Source of the DNA: Chrysoporthe austroafricana
Taxonomy: Eukaryota > Ascomycota > Sordariomycetes > Diaporthales > Cryphonectriaceae
DNA: 64,000 nucleotides
NCBI GenBank assembly: GCA_001051155.2
Contig: JYIP02000007.1
Coordinates: forward strand, 3,288,342-3,352,341
Direction: 5' to 3'
Part shown: positions 60,603 to 64,000 of the stretch, piece by piece
Numbering within the stretch: position 1 is the first letter of the stretch
How the letters are laid out: the number at the start of each line of letters is the position of its first letter
Notes under the pieces: generated by a model
The model's input: only the letters and a program-made list of their open reading frames with translations
Databases searched by the model: none
Told to the model about the DNA's origin: nothing
Program-made: the position numbers and the translations under genes

Positions 60603-60620
60603 TATATATATATATATATA
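60603..60620. repeat. (TA)n microsatellite
   Basis: TATATATATATATATATA directly upstream of the 266-codon gene, followed by TTTGTTTTGTTTTG. A second (AT)n run lies at 59154-59168. Confidence 0.9.
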
Positions 60621-60861
60621 TTTGTTTTGTTTTGTTTATTTTTTTTTGTAATAGTAGTAATAGTAGAAAGGGAAAAAGGACGAAGGAGAAAGGGAGGGAG
60701 AGGACGGAGAAAAAGGGGAAATGAAGAAAAAGGAAGAAGCGTAACAGAGTGGTGACGCATCCTACTACTAGCAGCGCCCTCAGCCCTCATCCACTTTCTC
60801 CGCATCCGTATTCCGGCTCGGCGCCGTCGCTGCTCTACGCCGCGCCGGCCTCGTTTTCGGC

Positions 60862-60966
60862 GCCAGAGAGACCGGACCAGAAACCGGACCAGACACCAGA
60901 CCACACCAGACCACACACCAGACCACGCCAGACCACACCAGACCACACCAGACCACACCAGACCAC
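60862..60966. repeat. 10-bp tandem repeat (ACCAGACCAC)
   Basis: About ten units of ACCAGACCAC and close variants (CCGGACCAGA, CCAGACCACG). It borders the 20-bp repeat that follows. No coding value seen. Confidence 0.85.
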
Positions 60967-60984
60967 CATCATTTTCAATTATGT

Positions 60985-61118
60985 GCATTCATATAATATC
61001 ACATGCATTCATATAATATCATATGCAGTCATATAATATCATATGCATTCATATAATATCACATGCATTCATATAATATCACATGCATTCATATAATATC
61101 ACATGCATTCATATAATA
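60985..61118. repeat. 20-bp tandem repeat (GCATTCATATAATATCACAT)
   Basis: Units begin at 60985, 61005, 61025, 61045, 61065, 61085 and 61105 (last one partial). They differ by ACAT/ATAT and one CAGTC. AT-rich in an otherwise GC-rich area. A possible matrix or replication feature, but only the repeat is seen. Confidence 0.92.
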
Positions 61119-61254
61119 GATCACCCCCGCTTCGAGGCCCCTGTCTAGAGCAGCGACGGCGCTGTAAGGCTCAAGGGCTAGAACCGCGCCGGGCTGCGGA
61201 TGAATTACCATTTAACAGCCGGGGGCTCCATTTCTTTGAATCTATTTGCTAGAT

Positions 61255-61502
61255 TCTGCGCGCCGTCCGTACGCCACCCTCTGGCCACTCAGCGCGCAGC
61301 ATTTCATCTCCACTCTGCCGATCTCTTTACCCGAGAGCACATTCTACCGCCCGAGAGCTGTCTTGTGCCGATCTCTTGATCTCTTGATCTCCGCGGGCTG
61401 TGTATGTGGCTGGCTGGCACACATATTTGTGTGTTTTTGCTGGCACACATCACACACACACACACATCGCCGCCGCCGCCACCACCACACACTCCACCCA
61501 CC
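61255..61502 (+). promoter_or_regulatory. Upstream region of the 280-residue gene, copy 1 of a duplicated promoter
   Basis: Shares with 62515-62774 the words GCGCGCCGTCCGT, GGCCACTCAGCGCGCAGCAT, TTGCCGATCTCTT (or variants) and TTGATCTCCGCGGGCTGT, and a CA-rich leader before the ATG. Conservation in the same order argues that promoter and gene were duplicated together. No TATA box is obvious. Confidence 0.65.
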
Positions 61503-62345
61503 ATGGCAGAGAACGACAATGACGTCCGCGTACCCACGCTGCGCTTCACCACTGTGGAGCGCTTCCATCATGACATAACCCTGGCCTACCAAGACCCCGA
61601 CCCCCCCCCCCACGACTTGATCATCGTTACAGGTGTCCAACTTGCCGATTACGACCGCCTGGACAGCGTGACCGGGCGACGACGTTACGGCCGCCTGCGC
61701 CGCTATGATGCCAGCACGAGAATCCTCTTCGTTATCATCCCTACCCGACTACACGAGATCCTGCATAAGAGGCTCTTTATGAAAATCGATATAAAGATTT
61801 TCGCGATGGGCTTGGAAATGTACTGGTTGGATATAGGGGCTGCAACATGTTATGCAAAGGCAAATACTGGGGCGGGCCAAGCTGATTCGTCAGGATGCCC
61901 ATATCCAGAACGCAAAGGACCCCATGCCTGGCCTACCCTCGTTATCGAATCTAGCTATTCCGAGACCCAGCACTACTTACACCTGGATATGCGGTGGTGG
62001 TTTGCCGCTTCCGAGCACGACGTCAAGATCGTCCTCCTGGCCTGGTGGGACCGCAAGCGCCAGGCCATTATCATCGAGAGATGGGAAGAAGAGGTCCCCG
62101 CCCACCCGTCCCGCCTTGGGGCGACCAATACCCGGTCTACGGCCACCCCGGTACCTGTCTTGCAGCAGACTATTACCATTACCAGGAACCCGATAGTCCC
62201 CCCGGCATTTACCGTGAGCGGCGCGCTGGTCTTGTCCTTCCGGCGTCTCTTCCTGCGCGACCCGGGCCCCGGCGAGGGCGATGTGGTTCTTACCGCGCAG
62301 GAGCTGGAGGTCTATGCAGTCGTGGTATGGGACATGACAGCCTGA
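61503..62345 (+). CDS. Uncharacterised fungal protein, 280 residues, intronless copy
   Basis: ATG at 61503 is chosen over the upstream in-frame ATG at 61404. It sits in a CCACCATGG context, and the sequence from it (MAENDND) matches the start of the tandem copy at 62775 (MADNDND). The upstream 33 codons are CA-repeat leader. Landmarks: DLIIVTG 38-44, MGLEMYW 102-108, WPTLVIES-x2-SE 143-154, D-x-RWW 162-166, DVKIVLL 173-179. These resemble a family of uncharacterised fungal proteins. The E-x-n-K arrangement on adjacent predicted strands is reminiscent of PD-(D/E)xK-like folds, which is only a suggestion. Intact and only weakly RIP-affected; probably functional or recently so. Confidence 0.8.
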   Translation: MAENDNDVRVPTLRFTTVERFHHDITLAYQDPDPPPHDLIIVTGVQLADYDRLDSVTGRRRYGRLRRYDASTRILFVIIPTRLHEILHKRLFMKIDIKIFAMGLEMYWLDIGAATCYAKANTGAGQADSSGCPYPERKGPHAWPTLVIESSYSETQHYLHLDMRWWFAASEHDVKIVLLAWWDRKRQAIIIERWEEEVPAHPSRLGATNTRSTATPVPVLQQTITITRNPIVPPAFTVSGALVLSFRRLFLRDPGPGEGDVVLTAQELEVYAVVVWDMTA

Positions 62346-62514
62346 TCATGCATATACATATACTCATTATCAAAAGTTTAATAATGCAATTTCATTTTAC
62401 GTCCACGCATTCCATCTCCGACATATTCCACGTCCTCCACCGGGTCTCTCGCTATCTCGCGCTGTCTCTCGCTGCCACGGGTGGCCAGAAGTGCACTTGC
62501 AGCTGTCAGCTGGG

Positions 62515-62774
62515 AAGGCGCGCCGTCCGTGCGCCTGGCCACTCAGCGCGCAGCATTTCATGCACTCTGTCGATCTGTTTGTTATCCTGTTGCCGATCTC
62601 TTTTTCTTGATCTCCGCGGGCTGTTCTGGCATACATCACATACATACACAACCTGGCTGGCATACACATACCAGCTAACAAATAAGACACTATCACCATT
62701 ACTATACACCTTTACCCACTATAGCTACTGCGTCGCCCCTGGCCATATCCGTTTCCACCCTTCCCACGTCCGTT
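62515..62774 (+). promoter_or_regulatory. Duplicated promoter copy 2
   Basis: Counterpart of 61255-61502, aligned in order with a few deletions. It precedes the damaged gene copy at 62775. A TACATACACAACCTGGCTGG segment replaces the CACACA run of copy 1. Confidence 0.6.
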
Positions 62775-63390
62775 ATGGCAGATAACGACAATGACGGCGT
62801 ACCGATATTGCGCTTCACCATTATGGAGCGTTTCAATTATGATATGGCCCTGGCCTGCCTCGGCCCCGACCCCCCTTACGACTTGATTATCGTTACAGGT
62901 ATGCACCCCTGGTCTGGTCTGGTTGGTCTCTTTCATACTGACTGGCTGCCAAGATGTCCGACCTACCGATTTCGACCGCCTGAGCAGCGAGACCGGGCAA
63001 CGACCGTATATCCGCCTGCGCCACTGTAATACCAGCGCAAGGATCCTTTTCGTTACTATCCCTACCGAATTATACGAGATTATGCATAGGAGGCTATATG
63101 GGAAAATCGGAACGAAGATTTCCGTTATGGGCTTGGAAGCGTACTGATTTTATATAAAGGCTACAATATATCGTATAAAGCCAAATACTGGGGCTAATAA
63201 TAGAAATGGCGAAAGTAATTTGTTAGGACGCTTATATCTAGAATGCGGAAAACTTACTGCCTGGCTTACTTTCATTATCGAATCTGGCTCTTCCGAGTCC
63301 TAGCAATACTTATGCCTGGATATGCAGTAATAATTTGCTATATCCGATTACGATATCAAGATCGTCTTCTTAACCTGGTAGGCCTGCTTT
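62775..63390 (+). pseudogene. Second copy of the 280-residue gene, intron-bearing and broken
   Basis: Exon 1 is 62775-62898. Exon 2 begins at 62954 and stays in frame: T-D-V-R-P-T-D-F-D-R-L matches T-G-V-Q-L-A-D-Y-D-R-L of copy 1. A TGA at 63145-63147 stands where copy 1 has TGG (W108). Alignment continues beyond it through SNLLGRLYLECG and TFIIESGSSES, with TAG (CAG in copy 1), TAA TAA (TGG TGG of RWW) and TAG (TGG). Every stop is a G-to-A or C-to-T change. Homology ends near 63385. Damage is concentrated in exon 2, towards the AT-rich right edge. Confidence 0.8.
62899..62953 (+). other. 55-bp intron present only in gene copy 2
   Basis: GTATGC donor at 62899, TACTGAC branch-point-like word at 62937-62943, and AAG acceptor ending at 62953. 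Removing it joins ACA-G to AT-GTC in frame and restores alignment with copy 1. Copy 1 has ACAGGTGTCC at the same point with no insertion. The length is typical of fungal introns. The AAG rather than YAG acceptor is slightly unusual. Confidence 0.7.
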
Positions 63391-63705
63391 CTTCTTTTCG
63401 AGCTTTCGTATTGCAGCCTTATCGTATAAATATCTTTTTTCTTTTTCTTCTTCTTTTTCTTTTAAGTATCGTAATGTTGGCTGGGCTTAATTACGTACGT
63501 AATAACTGGGTTTGATTTGCTGTCTTTTATTATATCTGTCTAGAAGGAAAGAGGGAAAGAAAGCCGTAAGCAATAGCTAGAGCGTAGAAATGGCTTTGCC
63601 CTAGCATACGGGCCATATTCTGGCCCGTCCCTATATGTCAGAATGAATAGCTCTGGCTGTCCTATACTGGCTATCCTATATTGGCAGTCTTTTCTTTTCT
63701 TATAA
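63391..63705 (-). mobile_element. Probable LTR/3' region of a copia relic, with hairpin
   Basis: AT-rich DNA between the gene copy and the copia RNase H. A perfect hairpin ACGGGCCA-TATTC-TGGCCCGT lies at 63608-63628. CCTATACTGGCTATCCTATATTGGC is a short direct repeat at 63660-63685. A purine-rich tract in minus orientation (GGGGAAAAGAGAGAG, 63707-63721) would be the copia polypurine tract, placing an LTR immediately to its left. LTR ends were not resolved. Confidence 0.45.
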
Positions 63706-63714
63706 TGCTCTCTC

Positions 63715-64000
63715 TTTTCCCCTTTATAGCCTATTTACGAATCCTTTTATATGAACCGTAAGCTAATTGCGATCGATAAGGCATTCTAATGCTCTATTTA
63801 GTATTGCTTTAATAAGAATATCGGTTAGGTTATTGTTATTATTAATCTATCGTATTTCTGCAATTTCGTATTGCTTGTATAATTGCTTGAGCGCTATTAT
63901 ATTAATTATAAAGCGCTTCTTTTTAGTTATTTCAAACTTGATAAGGCATTCGTATAGCGAATACGAATCTGTATATATGATTAAAGGGATTGTAAGAAAC
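63715..64000 (-). pseudogene. Ty1/copia RNase H C-terminus (RIP-mutated)
   Basis: Reading the minus strand from 64000: IYTDSYSLYECLIKFEITKK, then LKQLYKQYEIAEIR, a stop where Trp is expected, then LTDILIKAILNRALECLIDR and a stop. This is the end of the copia RT-RNase H polyprotein, whose usual landmarks are DSYSLYECL, EKRL-x-ID, EI-x-EIRW and NPAD-x-MTK. It shows that the AT-rich compartment resumes to the right with a different retrotransposon order. Confidence 0.72.

Noticed and set aside
61404..61502. Upstream in-frame start adding 33 residues to the 280-residue protein
   Set aside because: The extension is encoded by CA and CCG/CCA repeats, is not shared by the tandem copy, and the ATG at 61503 has the better start context.

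Overview
The window looks like a piece of a filamentous ascomycete (Pezizomycotina-type) genome with two compartments. Positions 1 to 53511 are a very AT-rich, TpA-rich block with no intact gene. It is built from nested Ty3/gypsy LTR retrotransposons decayed by C-to-T / G-to-A transitions. Reading frames stay alignable but are cut by TAG/TAA/TGA where Gln or Trp codons are expected, and Cys, His, Asp and Gly motif residues change to Tyr, Asn and Ser. That pattern is typical of repeat-induced point mutation (RIP). From 53512 on the DNA is GC-rich and much less mutated. It holds minisatellites, larger tandem repeats, a pogo/Fot1-like transposase relic, two credible genes, one RIP-damaged gene copy, and a Ty1/copia relic at the right edge. 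The species cannot be named from the sequence.

Layout of the retrotransposon block (names A-M, E, E1 are mine). E1 (+) enters from the left and ends at its 3' LTR (11848-12359). A (+, 3540-10872, TSD CAGTA) sits in its pol. E1 lies in a (-) remnant E (12360-12628), into which D (+) inserted at 12629. C (-, 14670-29432, TSD CAGAA, decayed) sits in D. B (+, 21327-28721, TSD TTAAG) sits in C. F (+, 30928-) also sits in D and carries solo LTR G (TSD TACGG). H (-, 35536-42843) follows, but its two flanks do not match. Then come part of I (-), J (+, to 51094) carrying solo LTR K (TSD ATTAA), an integrase fragment, L (LTR plus gag) and LTR M, which ends at the compartment boundary.

The complete elements share one organisation: LTR with terminal TGTTATGAAC...GTTCATAACA; gag with a CCHC knuckle; a long linker carrying two W-C-C-[H/Y]-SEK motifs; protease; RT; RNase H; integrase; chromodomain; then a separate gene in ANTISENSE orientation; polypurine tract; LTR. 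The antisense gene is the most interesting object here. It is recognisable in all seven copies that keep this interval. In six of them the N-terminal part is present and preserves six Cys (or RIP-derived Tyr) positions spaced like a Zn(II)2Cys6 cluster. In most copies a coiled coil and a conserved PESF-D-IALQQFGS C-terminus follow. The LTRs also share a telomere-like TTAGGGTTAG motif and a 62-bp inverted-repeat module enclosing the TATA box.

In the GC-rich part, 61503-62345 is an intact 280-residue gene of an uncharacterised fungal family. A second tandem copy begins at 62775 with a duplicated promoter. It carries a 55-bp intron absent from the first copy and is broken by TGG/CAG-to-stop changes. 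A 266-residue coiled-coil gene lies at 59802-60602 (-).
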